In this document: positions 1-11,511 of the stretch, piece after piece
Position numbering within the stretch: the stretch's first letter is position 1
Layout: every line of letters starts with the position of its first letter
Source of the DNA: Ceratorhiza oryzae-sativae
Taxonomy: Eukaryota; Basidiomycota; Agaricomycetes; Cantharellales; Ceratobasidiaceae
DNA: 64,000 nucleotides
Assembly: GCA_030998015.1 (NCBI GenBank)
Contig: JARWMV010000232.1
Coordinates: 992,001 to 1,056,000 of the forward strand
Direction of reading: 5' to 3'
The notes under the pieces: generated by a model
The model's database searches: none
The model's input: the letters and a program-made list of their open reading frames with translations, nothing else
Told to the model about the DNA's origin: nothing
Program-made: the position numbers and the translations under genes

Positions 1-30
1 CGTTGGCCATCATCATGTCTGGCCGCTTAC

Positions 31-776
31 CTCCGAGATCTTGCTAAGTAGCCATAATTGAGAATCACGCCCAGTCTAATATACCTTTATCAGTATTGAA
101 GCCATTTCATGCTAGATGCGACCTACGTCACTACGATAATCTAAGAAGTGGCTGCGTGAGACCAGCATAAGCACGAGAAACAAAATACCCACAACGCGTC
201 CTAAAGCTGGTAAACTTCTCCAAGTTGGACCTTGGCCCATCAGTGCTGAGGGACTCGAGGACAGGTTTGACGAGTTTGCTGGCGTTAGGTGACCCATAAG
301 CTGTGGAAGGTCAGGATCTGTCACCGAGCTGCAACCACGACATCACATACATTTGAACGCCTGGACAGAAGCACGCGGAGCTTCTTTGTTGTCAGTGCTA
401 AACCGAAAAATTGTTGGACACCCGGCAAAAACTATGCTGTAGAAAATACCAACATGTCAAAAAAGCGCCTCCCAGCCGCCTTAGCGATGACCTAGCCACA
501 CGACAGATAGAACAACATTGAGCAATCCCGGTTACTATACCCACAGATAACCAGACACACCTTCTCCAATTCGGAGATCCAAACGGGCTCCTCTTTATCA
601 CTAAATTGTACCAATCGCTTCGATCCCAAATCGATGTTGAAACCATGGGGAACATTGAAGCCTGCCGCGTCGGGCGTACGAATATCAAACGTAACTTGGC
701 TGTCTACTGCTGGACTGATAGGCGAAGCAGAAGAGAGGGCAATGGAGCCACACAAGAGAGCAGATAGCAACATCAT
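31..776 (-). CDS. secreted leucyl aminopeptidase, M28 family (5' part, partial)
   Basis: Six short exons read as the signal peptide and N-terminal propeptide region of a fungal Zn-dependent M28 leucine aminopeptidase: 776-561, 491-454, 397-351, 300-193, 140-127 and 75-31, 156 codons in all. The product starts with a hydrophobic leader (MMLLSALLCGSIALSS) and continues through segments such as LIAKAAGRRFFDI-like, LVKPVLESLSTDGPRSNLEK and YYRSDTGRDSQLWLLSKI, the last being typical of this family just before the catalytic domain. The catalytic domain lies beyond the left edge. The enzyme would remove N-terminal residues from extracellular peptides. Exon 5 is only 14 nt. The start is the first of two adjacent ATGs. 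Family assignment is from remembered homologues. The exon chain keeps frame throughout. Confidence 0.8.
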
Positions 777-1018
777 GATTGTGGTAGACGTGACTGAAGA
801 ATGCGGGACCCCGCAAGCCTAAATACGGTGTATCACGTGACCATTCCGAAGCGCCAAGGTATTCGCGAGTACGTAATTCAGTCGGCGCCAGTTTGGTATG
901 AATGCACTTATGGACAAGGCGATATGAGGGTATGGTGAAGACGGGATGGTATAAATGCGGCAACTCCGAAAAAATTACATTTTAAGTTCATGCAAGACAC
1001 CACTTTGGCATACTCCCT

Positions 1019-1601
1019 TTACGCATCCTCATCATCGTCACCCAGACCGCTGTATAAGCCATCAGCAAAAGGAAATTGCAATTGGGGGAGAACTACCCAC
1101 TCGATCTTGTAGAATCGTAGCTCATATCCATCTTTGGATGTGGCAGTAACGCTGTTGCAGTAAGGTTCAGCACTTTAGAACGACCTGTACAGGATAAAAC
1201 GCACCGAATCCAGTCACGCAGCGAGTTCTTCTTCAAGAACTTACTCGTCAAATACTTGATATAGCGTTTAGAGAAAGGTACGGTCGAGGTAATTGTGAGC
1301 TTTTTAGCTGTTCAAATGAAACAAATCAGATTGTTTCCGGTCAGTCGTAGGCCGAAAACTTACTGTCACGGGTGATCTTGATCTTGTCGCCGAGTTGACC
1401 AGTCTTTCCCTCAACTTTGATACGGCTTCGGAGGTAATCCTCGAAAGCAGCAGGGTCAAAGACGCCATCACCAGCGGGTCGAGAGTAGTCGACGAAAAAT
1501 TTGTGCTTGACGCCGGCAGCAGATTGTTTGGGGGCCTGGGTAGAAACAGTGTTAGCCTACTGAGAAGAAGTCTCAGCAAAGCAGTATGTGTCGCGAACCA
1601 T
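1019..1601 (-). CDS. RPL22: 60S ribosomal protein L22 (eL22)
   Basis: Five coding exons: 1601-1599, 1535-1364, 1307-1205, 1151-1101, 1049-1019, giving 119 aa, normal for eL22. Recognisable blocks are [59 protein letters not shown] and [16 protein letters not shown], followed by an acidic tail (GDDDEDA). The protein is a component of the large cytosolic ribosomal subunit. The first coding exon consists of the ATG only; the intron begins directly after it and the next codons read APKQSAAG. No other ATG would keep the conserved N-terminus. A roughly 400-bp promoter region lies upstream, between this gene and the uL11m gene. Confidence 0.94.
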
Positions 1602-2010
1602 TGGAGTAGTGGTGGTGTCTTTTCAGTTTCTGAAGAACGAAAACGAAATAAGCTAAGTCAACGAAACGGATGTAAACCTAGCGATTGTGGCGTGGTCAAG
1701 TACAGTACCAAGGTGATTACGTCAAATATAAAAGTAAAACCATATGGACATGTGTGTGGTGTGGGTTCTGGCAGTCAAAAAAGCCATTTAAATAATAGAA
1801 AAATCACCCAGCGGGCTATATATCTTCGAACGATGATTTTTTTTTTGATAACAACATGGCGCGGCTGCAGTGAGTTAAAAGCAAATCGGCATCTAATAAT
1901 ATGCCAAAGTTGTCACGGCCGATGCTGTCCTAACCCATCTACAGTAAAGCTCGCAAAAACTCGATCTTGTGATCCTATGGTATGTCACTCGCGTACATAG
2001 GCCATTGTGA
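1602..2010. promoter_or_regulatory. RPL22 upstream region
   Basis: Intergenic stretch between the RPL22 start and the uL11m stop. It contains an AT-rich segment (around 1785-1850) with a TATATA-like element near 1818 and a T10 run near 1840. No ORF or RNA gene is supported. I infer core promoter and leader of RPL22. Confidence 0.4.
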
Positions 2011-2504
2011 TCAAGGAACAACTTTGAGCCCGAGGGTCCGTGCACTCCCGAGTATTGATTTAGCGATTCCTTCCAACCGTATATGCTTCAAATGATCGTC
2101 CGTTTGCTTGATTTTTGCAATTTCGTAAACGTGCTTCAAACTGACAGTCCCAACAAAGTCATGACCCGGTCTGGCTGTTCCCTTCTCGATGCCAGCCGCC
2201 TTTTTTAGAAAATAAGATGTGGGCGGGGTTTTGACTACGAATGTGAAGCTTCGGTCGGGTTGGACAGTTATCAGGGTGGGCGTAGGTACCCCGGGCTCCA
2301 TATGCGCCGTTCGAGCGTTGAACTCTTTACAAAAGTCCATGGATTTAACACCACGAGCACCCAGTGCGGGGCCAACTGGAGGAGTCGGCGCAGCTTTGCC
2401 CGCTGGCACAATGAGCCTCTAACATTTTACGGATGTCATTTTTTTTTCTCCTATCGACATACCCGCGTACGTACCACAATCTGGGCTGTTGTGACTTTAG
2501 ACAT
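2011..2504 (-). CDS. MRPL19: mitochondrial large-subunit ribosomal protein uL11m
   Basis: Two exons: 2504-2475 ([10 protein letters not shown]) and 2418-2011, 145 aa, separated by a 56-bp GT-AG intron. The sequence is uL11-like: [20 protein letters not shown], then [42 protein letters not shown] and [14 protein letters not shown]. The length and the absence of the extra elements of cytosolic L12 point to the bacterial-type, mitochondrial form, which forms the GTPase-associated centre with 21S rRNA. A perfect TCACGTGA palindrome lies 46 bp upstream of the ATG. Confident call; the yeast-style symbol is by analogy. Confidence 0.92.
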
Positions 2505-2549
2505 AAATCGAGCGCAGATCAAAGGTCGATCACGTTAGACTACACTTAC

Positions 2550-2557
2550 TCACGTGA
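2550..2557. promoter_or_regulatory. E-box palindrome TCACGTGA upstream of uL11m
   Basis: Perfect 8-bp palindrome 46 bp upstream of the uL11m ATG. Such sites are bound by bHLH proteins of the Cbf1/Pho4 type in fungi. Binding here is inferred only. Confidence 0.4.
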
Positions 2558-5323
2558 CTCAACGTGAAAGCGCCATCTTCCGGCGCACGGACCACACACG
2601 GTTCAGGACAAATGCCAGTAAATCGAGAAGGATACAGGGCGGAATAAGCATGGCAGAAACGTGATATCTGCATGACTCCGAAAAAGCAAGCGAGCAGGGG
2701 CGCAAATATTCTGATATGATGATCGGTGCGAATGAAACTCAATAATAACCTAAGTCGTCTCATCGGATTGGAAGCATCTCCGCTTGTAGGGAGCGCAATC
2801 CGACGGATTACATGAATGGAACGCCATATGATATACGCTGCGGTTCTTGAAAAACCGCCACCCGAGAGGCGAAGCTGATCACAAAATTTCGGACTCAACA
2901 AATTAGACGTGTGCTTGTAAAATTCAGTTCAAGGTGCGCCCAGGAATGATGTGCAAAAGGTTCTTGTAATTAAGCTATGTAGCCAATAAGGCCTCGTACC
3001 TCGTCATGTTTCATATTCTTTGCCCCACCACCAACGGCGAGGCAATAGCGTGGCTATATAATTACCGACCCACTTACAATCCGCGTGTGCGATTGGCATA
3101 GCATCTGTGCTCCGGCAAGTGAACGTGGTGGCTCGATTTTGCTGTCCTTCCCCGTACGATCGATGTTGATCGACCAGGCGCGCAGGCAAATGCGCTGATA
3201 TAGCGCCCGGAGAGATGTTGGGGCCGGTTGCTTTCTCAAAGGGGCCGGAGTAAAACGACACAACAGGAAGGCACGATGCACTTGGAGCGTGGCAGGCGTA
3301 AAAAACCCTCGGGAAGGACACAACCGAACCCCCAGAAGCAAGGCCTAGGCCTGTGCGTGCGATGAACGAGGAGAGTTGCGCAGAGTCAGGTGACGATGCG
3401 GTGTGCGCGCCCCAAAACGCGGCATACGCAGAGCGGGGTACGCCGCACGTGTCAGATACCGGGAGACTAACCGGCGACGGCAGTAAGGATGATAGCATCG
3501 TGCGATCTGGATTGCATTTGAGCATCGTGCAAGCATGTTGTGACGTACACGTTAGGCATCATGGATCCGACGCTGAGCGGGCTATGGATATAGACAATGC
3601 GTGTGGAAGATGCTAAGTTTGTGGTGGCGATGTCTAAGAGGGTACTAGGCCTTGCTAGGGAGAGCCAATTAGGCTCGCATTAACCTAAGTTGTGGGAAGC
3701 AATCGTGCCTCAACAGACCGATATGGCGACAGCTTCCCAAATCACGTTGCAAAGCCACGCACACCTCCACAATTAACCCTACCGGATGGCCCGGGAGAGG
3801 CATGGGTTTGTCGGAGTTTTCCTGGCCGCATTCTTGGGAGCAGGCTTAATGAAAGCCAATCGCCAAAAGCGTGGTGCGAGATGAATCGGCGGGGTAAGCG
3901 CGAGCTTCACAGGCTTGATACCGGGTGTTGGCGGCGAAGAGCGACCGGGGGCGCACAGAGACTTTGGGGATAGCGATGGCATGTGGCGGGCATGCGGCGC
4001 AAGGGGGAAGGGCATAGCATTCTCCTGCGGTGTGCTGAGTCGTGAGTTGGGCGGCAGCTGGAAGCCAAGTATGAGGAGCAGAAGTTTCCAGACGATTGGT
4101 CACGACTAGACGCGCGAGGAGTGCGCCGAGGGGATTTGGCGGTAGAACCTGTGGGAGGGGTTGATGAGATCTCTGTGTGCGGACTGCAAAACGACATGCG
4201 TTGCTTCTAGGGCACGCCTGATCTGCGAGGCGGGCTGGGGCTGTTCCAGAGCTCGTGTCGGTGCTCGGCAAAGCATCAGCAGACCGGAAAAAGCTGGGAG
4301 CTGCAGAGGGCGACTAGGATATGCAGCAACGTTGTGGAGCGGCGTGAAAGAGACCAAGAGGGAGATAGGCATGAGCAAGAACCCGTAGAGACGCGCGTGT
4401 TGATTGTGCACGCCTGAGGACGATCCGACGAGGCAGAAAGCAAGCGCAGGCAGGCGGAAGAGAGCGTCGGCGAGGGCGAACAACAGAGCGACAACAGAAG
4501 ACCAACTTCGCGCGCTCATCGGCGCGTTCCAATGTTCGGCCCTTTGTCTGGCGGACGTCGTTTGCAGAGTCGGTCCTGCGGGCGCCCCTTGCCACATCTG
4601 GCAAATCGTCGCGGGTGTTTGTGGCTTCGCGCTAGGCGCCGGGCTGAGTCAGCCGCGCTCCCGCGTCTGGGGGTGTATGCGGTCATATATGGGATGGCAT
4701 CAAGGGCACGCTCAGGGGCTTGTTCCCCGCGGCACGGCCCCTGAGTCGATCCCCTGCGGCTTTTGTAGTGCGTCCCGCCTGGGCCGCCTTCTGCCGCTCC
4801 TTTCTCTGCACCGCACCAACCCCTTATGGCAGTCGCGTCGGCCTCGCCTGGCTGATCGCCCGTGGTGGCCACAGCGATCGCCACCACATCTGCATTCAGC
4901 CCCTCCCCCTTCGTCCCGGTCGCCATCTCGACTGCTTTCTTTCCCCATCCTTTCGCACTCAGACCTGATTGTCCTTCGCGTGTTGAGTTGCGTGTCTGCC
5001 TTGTCATTTCGCTCCAGGCTTCTTCGATCGCGCTTTGGTGGCACGCATGTGTCAGTTACCGCGCATGTTGTTCATCTCGCCTCACCGCCCCGGCTCTCCG
5101 GAAGCAAGTTTCTGACAGTTTCTCGGCCCCATACACCCAACTCATACTCAGCAAGCGTTTAGATCCTTTCACTCGCCCAAGCAACGCGCTCCCTGGTAGA
5201 TCTTCCTATCGTGCGGCATGGGTGCCCCGCTGACATGGAGACCGAGCGCATGCCCTCCGACAATGCCTGCTTTTTCTGCCATTTCAAGTCACGCATCTAC
5301 TCAAGACCGCCCGAGCCTCGAGG

Positions 5324-5330
5324 TATAAAA
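5324..5330 (+). promoter_or_regulatory. TATA box of the DUF6593 gene
   Basis: TATAAAA about 130 bp before the ATG at 5459, inside a C/T-rich region. The position fits a core promoter. Confidence 0.4.
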
Positions 5331-5458
5331 CTCGTGTTCAGCTGCTTCATTGCAACCCAGCACTCCAACCGATCCTCTTCATCCTTATACACCAGCTACC
5401 AGTTTCATCCCTGTCCGCCCTTGCACACCGCCCTTACTGCTTTCATCCCACGCACGCA

Positions 5459-6303
5459 ATGGAGTCTCAAGTTCTATCGTGGACCTCTCAGGACCCCCGG
5501 GAGTCCACCCTTTTTACACCCACTGGGGCGTCCTCTACCGATTCACCACCGAGAATACCCTCGGTCGTATGGTCACCACTCTACATCGGGCAATCCGCCA
5601 GGGCAAGGAGGACCGCGTCGCAAAACTGGAATGGTACGCCAATACTCCATACAGGTTCATTCGCTTGACTGAAGCATACACCCCGTTTGGCTATTAGGGC
5701 ACCGAACGGAGGCCTTGGGCGCTGCGTGATCGGTTAGTTTTAATTTTTCCCATCGACCCGGCGATGCATCATTTACTCAATCTGCATTTTGATACTCAGG
5801 ACGTCAAATCTTCCCAATGGCAGACCTCGTTCGCCCCGATGGTGGGTTTGGTAGCCGGTAAGTTCAAGCTTTTGCACCAGATCCGTGTGTATGCTTGGGC
5901 TCAACGCGTACCTAGCACATTCAACGGACCTGATGGGTACCCGTACAAGTGGATGCCCAGCACGGAGAATCAAGATCTCCTGGTGAGTAACGCTTCCTTT
6001 TGCAGCGTTAGTGCGCCACAAAGTACTGCCACTGACATCCAAATGAATATCTAGTTGGTCGATTCACGCGGCAACGTGATCGCCTTTTACCACCCCACGC
6101 CCGTGCGTCGCTTCAACGTGGGGGACGTCCACGGTGAGATGCATTTCCTGACGAGTGCCGGTGCTGGCACTGTGCTCCATCCCGTAGGCACTTTCGGCTG
6201 TTTTTTTTTCTTCGAGTTAAACTGACCTCGTTCCTAGCCCTTGATGGACATGGTGTGCGTCACTGCCCTCCTCTACAGGCTGGTATCCATGTACAACCTG
6301 TAG
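5459..6303 (+). CDS. DUF6593-type basidiomycete protein
   Basis: A small protein of a family widespread in Agaricomycetes and of unknown function. Clear blocks: VHPFYTHWGVLYRF and TTENTLGRMVTTLHRA in the first exon (about 5480-5690), then FNGPDGYPYKWMPST (about 5920-5965), VDSRGNVIAFYHPTPVRRFN (6058-6115) and a last exon reading PLMDMVCVTALLYRL with stop at 6301-6303. Confident introns are 5983-6054 and 6190-6237. The middle exon boundaries between 5690 and 5910 are not resolved. The ATG at 5459 joins the conserved frame only if one A is added at the AA at 5469-5470; this is probably a consensus error. Family by recognition, function unknown. Confidence 0.62.
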
Positions 6304-6780
6304 AGGCTTCTTGGACTATCTATCGGATATGCTATCCTGTTTATATCTCCGTCTCTCCGTCTCTCCGACTCGCATTGCACTGTAAAAAAAGGTTTGGCTC
6401 GAGATTTAGCCCTGTACTATATTGTTGTGAATCCCGTTGCAATGAAAAATCCGCGCCCCGTTTTTATTCTCTAAACACCCGCTCGCGTCCAAGTCTCATC
6501 GTAGTGTCGTCATCCTCCCCCAAATTAAATCTAGTCCAAGACACTGATGCCGATCATTGACGATCACCCCGGACAATGGAGAGCAAGTAACGGGAGTCTG
6601 GTGCTGTCACCTGTGGCAGTCCGTCGAAGTTGAGCTCTAAAACTCCCTTGTTGGCAACAAGCGGTTGCGAGGGGGCGGTCCTCCTGTGTTTCCGATCTGG
6701 CCTCGTCGAAACCGATCAAAAGCAAAAGCCGAAAACGCACTTGGTGTGGTTTATTGCACGCATATAATACACCAATCTCA
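6304..6780. other. convergent intergenic region
   Basis: 3' ends of the DUF6593 gene (plus) and the AhpD-like gene (minus) face each other. No further ORF, RNA gene or repeat seen. Confidence 0.4.
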
Positions 6781-7845
6781 TCAAAGTTTGGATCTCTCCT
6801 GTTCTACGGGCGCACCCACGACGGTGTCCGAAATGGTGTCTGCGACCGAGATCACCCAACGCACGCCATCCTCGCTCGCGAGCCAGTGGTCGTCTTCGGT
6901 TTCGGCCGCCGGTTCGAACCCACGAGCCTTGAGCAGTCCATACACGTGCGAGACGAGTTGAGGCCCGACGCCTCCAGCAGCGCGGAGACTTGCGACAGCG
7001 ATGGCCGATGTGAGCGTGCGTGACAAGTGCTCGTGTCCGGGCACATTCGAAAGCAGCGCGCCATACTCGTGCTCTACAATCCAGCCTGGACAGCAAATTA
7101 GCCGAGGGAACGCTCTTCATCGGAGCAATCACCGACCTGCAAAGTCTGGATGGTAGCTCTTGAGTTTGGCCAAAAGCTTCTCGGTGTGAGGGTCGTACAC
7201 GGACTTGAACAGTCTAAGTCCGTTTTCCTGATTTGTCGTAGCACTGGACTGGTTCCTGTTTGGCGATGAACCGAACACGGATTGAGATCAGTTCTCCACT
7301 CATCGGACAATGACTCTCGATTGACCTTGGGTTCGCAGTGGGCAGCGCTTCTTTCACATCATCCTCGAGGGCTTGGTGCAATCCCGCAAGGCCATTTATG
7401 GTCTAAGTCCATGAGAAAAGTGTTAACCTCGTTCTCGCGCGCAGCGAGCAAACCAACCTTGGGGACTCCCACAAACACCCCGCACTTGATACCCGATTCA
7501 CGCATGAGCCCCGCTACTGCGACTCGGTCTTTCAAAGGGACTAGGGTTGAGCCATCACCAGTGGGGGATCGAGTGGCGAACCGATACAGGTGACCGATCG
7601 AGTCGGGCGAATTGACCGTCAGGAGAGTGCTGGTCTGGCCTCGGGTCAATGGCTTATTTATGCACACAACTGCGTTTACTCACAGCAACTGCTAGCCAGG
7701 CATTTTTTAGGCCTGGGGTTCGGGCACTATCGCGCGTGGACGTAAAGGTGGCATACAGAATAGGAAGCGGCGGAGACGGAACGGCCGATGCCCCTCGAAG
7801 AGTAAGTAGGTGCCTCAAGCTTTGGGACAGCCTCGTATTAGCCAT
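6781..7845 (-). CDS. AhpD-like (carboxymuconolactone-decarboxylase-fold) protein
   Basis: Five exons: 7845-7684, 7634-7458, 7402-7326, 7255-7137 and 7085-6781, giving 279 aa with every junction in frame. It matches the fungal AhpD-like group by the order of segments: VNSPDSIGHLYRFATRS, LKDRVAVAGLMRESGIK, GVPKTINGLAGLHQALEDDV, LFKSVYDPHTEKLLAKLKSY, WIVEHEYGALLSNVPG and GGVGPQLVSHVYGLLKARG. Bacterial AhpD uses a CxxC pair for peroxide metabolism; I see no CxxC here, so an enzymatic role cannot be assumed. The terminal segment is short (APVEQERSKL). The only credible ATG is at 7845. Confidence 0.68.
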
Positions 7846-8529
7846 TTAGACTGGGTACATGATTAGCGTACGCTATATCACTCTGCTATAACCTACCAGA
7901 AGAATGGTGGCCGTTGGGACAAGCCCCAACAACCGCCTCTATGAACGGCTTAGCCGGGCACTATTATTCCCGCAACCACTCGCTTTCGGAACCGTTTCGG
8001 GATGCATCGCAACGGTGTTTAACCTAAAATACAACAGTGCACATGACCCGGGGGGGAGTTGCGCAGTCGTTACGTGTTACAGGTCATTTCAAGTCGCAAG
8101 TTGTACGTCATACAGGAGTAGATCATGTCTCTCACCGAGATCCCATCGCAAGATCGACAAAAGGATTTTATTCATATTCCAGGCCACCATACTGTGAAAC
8201 AACACCTCAATAAGTCAACAGAAAGTGTACAGTAGTATATACCAGCTCGTTTATCATATACTCGTAACTCCTCTCTGTAAAAGATGGTCGCAAACGAAAC
8301 AAAAAAAAAAAGCTGGGGGGAGGGGAAGAGAGACGCATCCAGTGTGCGCACGAGCAGATAGAAATACAACAGGCATCTTGAATGCCTGAAAGCACAAAAT
8401 CACAAACAGGTAAGATATCGAGCATCCGTGGGCGAGAGTTTTTGATCGGCACTCGAAGCACACCGAATCTATGACACCAAAGCAAACGGGGGAAGGGCAA
8501 GAACGGGCGTGGGACATATCGGCTGGAGA
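7846..8529. other. intergenic region between AhpD-like and bZIP genes
   Basis: Promoter side of the AhpD-like gene and 3' side of the bZIP gene (both minus). It contains an A/T-rich patch with an A13 run near 8303-8315 that lies in the expected 3' UTR of the bZIP gene. No gene seen. Confidence 0.35.
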
Positions 8530-10543
8530 TCAGTAGCCGTATCCAGAGCGGGTGCGAGAGCCCCCAACCGCGCTAACCGGGACTGTGGCAACGCTACTTG
8601 CTCCAGCTTGTGAAACGCTCACAGGGATACTGACTGGTGCCCCTTGTTGCCCGCTGCTGCTGCTTCCATGCGCGAGCTGGGTGCCGAGAGCAACGCCTCC
8701 AAGGCCACAGTCTCGATGGGCTACCACGATTGCCGATAGTCTGGTGACCTCATCTCGCATGCCTAGAATCCAGGGTCAACATATGACGAGGACTCTCGTC
8801 ACGGATGTACTTACCAGTCAGCGTGGATGTAAGGCGATCGTTCTCAGCCGTGAGGAATTCGACCTTGGCTTGCAGCTGATTGAGCCATGCCTTTTTACGC
8901 TGGCGACACTTGAGCGCAGCTACGATGGGTGGTCAGACGCACGCCGAGGTTGAAGTCAAATAAGCATATACCTTGCCGATTCCGCTCCAAAAAGTTCTTG
9001 CGCTTCTCTTCCTCGGTTTCCGCCTTTTTGGGCTTAGCGGCGGCTCGAGAGCCCGGCTCTGCATCATACACTTCGCCTTCGGCATCAGAGTCATCGAGAT
9101 CCCCTACATCGCTCATGTCGTTGTCATCGTCGCTCTGACGGCCTCGCTTAGAGCGGGTGGAGCGAGTCTTCTTGTTGGGCGGCTTTGTGGGCGCGCTGTC
9201 GGTGGACTTTCGTTTGCTGTGCCCGGGCATGGCGTTATTGCGCTTCGAGCCCCCGACGTTGGCGGCCTGAGCCGCCTCTTCCCGTTTGGTGAGCTCCTGA
9301 TGGGCTTGACTAAGCAAGAACAGCCCGTTGGCGGCAGCGGCAGCGGCGGTCTGAGCGGCGCCCTGATATGGGTCAGTGTTGCTGTTCTGGTACGAGTTGG
9401 GGGGAAAGTTGCGCTGTTCGTTCTGCTGGTTGTTATTTTGTCCGAACCGGCCGGGAAGATGTGACATGGATAAGGGGTGCGGTTGGTTTTGGGTGTTACT
9501 TGTCTGCGTCACGTCAGGAAAAAAACGACGAGGATCGAAGGTGTGACGTTCTCACCTGGGCCATGCTATTAACGAGGGCGGACAGAGTGCCCGGGGTGAT
9601 GGTCGCGCTGGACCCGGGGATCATGTCAGCGCTGAGGGCGCCTCCAACTGTCATGCCGCTGGACACGCCAGACGTATGGTTGGTCACCATGGCCAAAAAG
9701 GCAGCTGTGTTTGGTGAGGGCGGGGGGAAGGAGACAGGGCCGCCGACCAGCGGGGTGAGACCTACGTAACCTTTGTCAGCGAGTCATTATGACGCAATCG
9801 ATGTTATGAACGCACCGGTGCGACCGACAGGCGTGAGGCCGGTGCGAAAGGCGGGGTGCGATGGATCCCAGCCGCCGACGCCCGTGCCGTTTCCGATCGA
9901 TCCTGCACGTGCAGACTGATCCTTGGGCCCGTTGAGAAGGGCAGGGGAAAGAGGGCCACTTCGCAAACTTCCCGAGAGACCAGAGCTGCCGAGTCCCCAG
10001 TGGCCGAAAGCGCTGGGCCCGCCGGGAGAGGAAAGAGACGCCAGGGGCGGCAAAATGGGCTTGGGTGTTTCCGGTCCATTGCCGACGGGTGGAGGCAGCG
10101 TGGTGCCGCTCGGGGCGGGTGACGCACGGCGCGCTGCATCTGGTGAACGGTTCCCATTGCCCTGTACGTGGCAGAAAATTGAGCAGGCGGTAGCTAGAAA
10201 AGTGAAATGTGCATACAAGTATGTGAACAGAACTGTCAGAAGTGCGGCTAAAAGACTGCTCAAAGGGATTGGGCTCGAGATCGAATGTGCTCCGCGTCAC
10301 CGGGCGGACAGGGGGGCGGGGGACGGCGGCGGCGGCTGGGATGGCGGCTGGGACCGGGCCCGTCGCAGCGGCGTTGGTCGACGCCTGGCGGTCATCGCCG
10401 CTCGTGGGGGTGGGAGGCCGGACGGCGGGGGATGGGGATCGATTGTTCCTCGGCGACGGGGCAGACGAGAGATCGGTGGTCGACGATGGTGCGCGCTCTG
10501 GCTCCGGCGGCGGGCTGGGTGGGTTCTGCTTGTTCTTAGCCAT
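8530..10543 (-). CDS. atf1: Atf1/CREB-type bZIP transcription factor
   Basis: Six exons: 10543-10217, 10161-9816, 9761-9556, 9503-8972, 8919-8815, 8762-8530, giving 582 aa, all in frame. The N-terminal half is Pro/Ser/Ala-rich and carries the fungal Aft1-type homology regions (STFDLEPNPFEQSF; GPLSPALLNGPK; LTPLVGGPVSFPPPSPNT; ATITPGTLSALVNSMAQ). A nuclear basic patch (KKTRSTRSKRGR) and an acidic stretch follow. The bZIP basic region is NFLERNRQAALKCRQRKKAW and the leucine zipper continues LNQLQAKVEFLTAENDRL. Orthologues act below the stress MAP kinase (S. pombe Sty1) and bind CRE sites TGACGTCA. The Gln/Asn-rich linker precedes an alanine run. Confident family call. Confidence 0.93.
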
Positions 10544-11511
10544 AATATAACGAGGAGAGATTCGAGCGGGGACGACGTAGTTGGTTGAATCACAGCAGAC
10601 TGCGTCACTGGTAAAACAGTCGTCATAAGGACACACGTGACAATCGCTGACTCAGCACCGCGAACAAGTTCCAGGTCTCGGCCCAGCGCCAGGAACGCAG
10701 TTGAGACCCCATTCGCTGCCTGTATGCGCTGCCAGCACACCCCAACAGCGCTCGAGGCCGTGTCCGCTCCAGGCTCGCCGCTTTCTGGGCCAGCCCGCCG
10801 ACGCGTGCAGCGCCATCCCCGTCGCCTGTTCCTCGCAAATGAACGGCCCACACGCGGCGCGACTGAGCCAGCATCTGCAGTGCCTGTGCTCTAAGATCGG
10901 GCGTCGATCGACTCTATTCTATTTGGATTCGTGTCGCAACCCCGGTTTTCCATCCAACACGTCATACCCAGAGCGCACGTCATATGGCGCCTATTTACCC
11001 CGTCCGCAGGCCGTGCTAGTCGGTGCCACGGACAACCTCGCGCCGGGCGCTGTCGACGACTCTAAAAAATTTGTCCGCCGCACCATGTGCTCCATCACCC
11101 ATGTCAAATTAGGCCTCGCCGCGTGTGTCACTGGGCTTACGCCCTGCGCATACATCCCATGGTGTAATATCGGCATCCGATAGACGTCTTGATCCTCACC
11201 GATACTCTGTGCGATCCATAGTTTAGGCGCTATCTAACAGGCACGCCTTCACGGCACATCGTATCCGATATGACTTTCCAAGTCTGTAATGCTGTGGATT
11301 TTATGTGCATACGTTCATCGCTCACGCCAAGGCGGCAACTGAATCAACTCGGGCAAATGAAACCAACATTCCCATTTGGTCCATAGGATAACCCCCCAGC
11401 ATGGAATCGCAAAAGGACAATCTCGTTTGAAAAACACAACCACCCCGGCTACAACTGTCTGCAATGCGCGTACACTGTAGCCAGCAACTATTATCTATCC
11501 TCAATGGGATC
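10544..11511. other. bZIP upstream region and MFS 3' flank
   Basis: About 970 bp without a supported gene. It contains CACGTGA at 10634-10640 and several TGCGTCA/CGTCATA half-CRE-like elements close to the bZIP start (around 10576-10625), which would suit autoregulation but this is inference. The distal half next to the MFS stop has no recognisable content. Confidence 0.35.

Larger units (their letters stand above)
2505..5458. other. gene-poor region with GC-rich block
   Basis: No recognisable gene. About 2.5-3.2 kb is ordinary intergenic DNA. From about 3.2 to 5.2 kb the DNA becomes GC-rich and carries long overlapping open frames on both strands (for example 252 codons at 4404-5162 plus, 163 codons at 4106-4597 minus, 173 codons at 3004-3525 minus). 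None resembles a known domain, and the plus and minus frames overlap, as expected by chance in GC-rich DNA. One minus frame from an ATG at 4519 begins with a hydrophobic stretch (VVALLFALADALFRLPALAF) and could encode a small membrane protein, but support is weak. The 3' end is C/T-rich like a fungal leader and contains a TATAAAA element before the DUF6593 gene. Confidence 0.4.

Noticed and set aside
1395..2000. 201-codon plus-strand open frame
   Set aside because: It runs antisense across RPL22 exon 2 and its promoter and has no domain; a shadow of the real gene.
4404..5162. 252-codon plus-strand open frame in the GC-rich block
   Set aside because: Overlaps equally long minus-strand frames, has no recognisable motif and ends in a C/T-rich leader; probably chance in GC-rich DNA.
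9923..10588. 221-codon plus-strand Gly/Arg-rich frame
   Set aside because: Antisense of the Pro/Ser-rich N-terminus of the bZIP gene, whose exons join in frame and match a known family.
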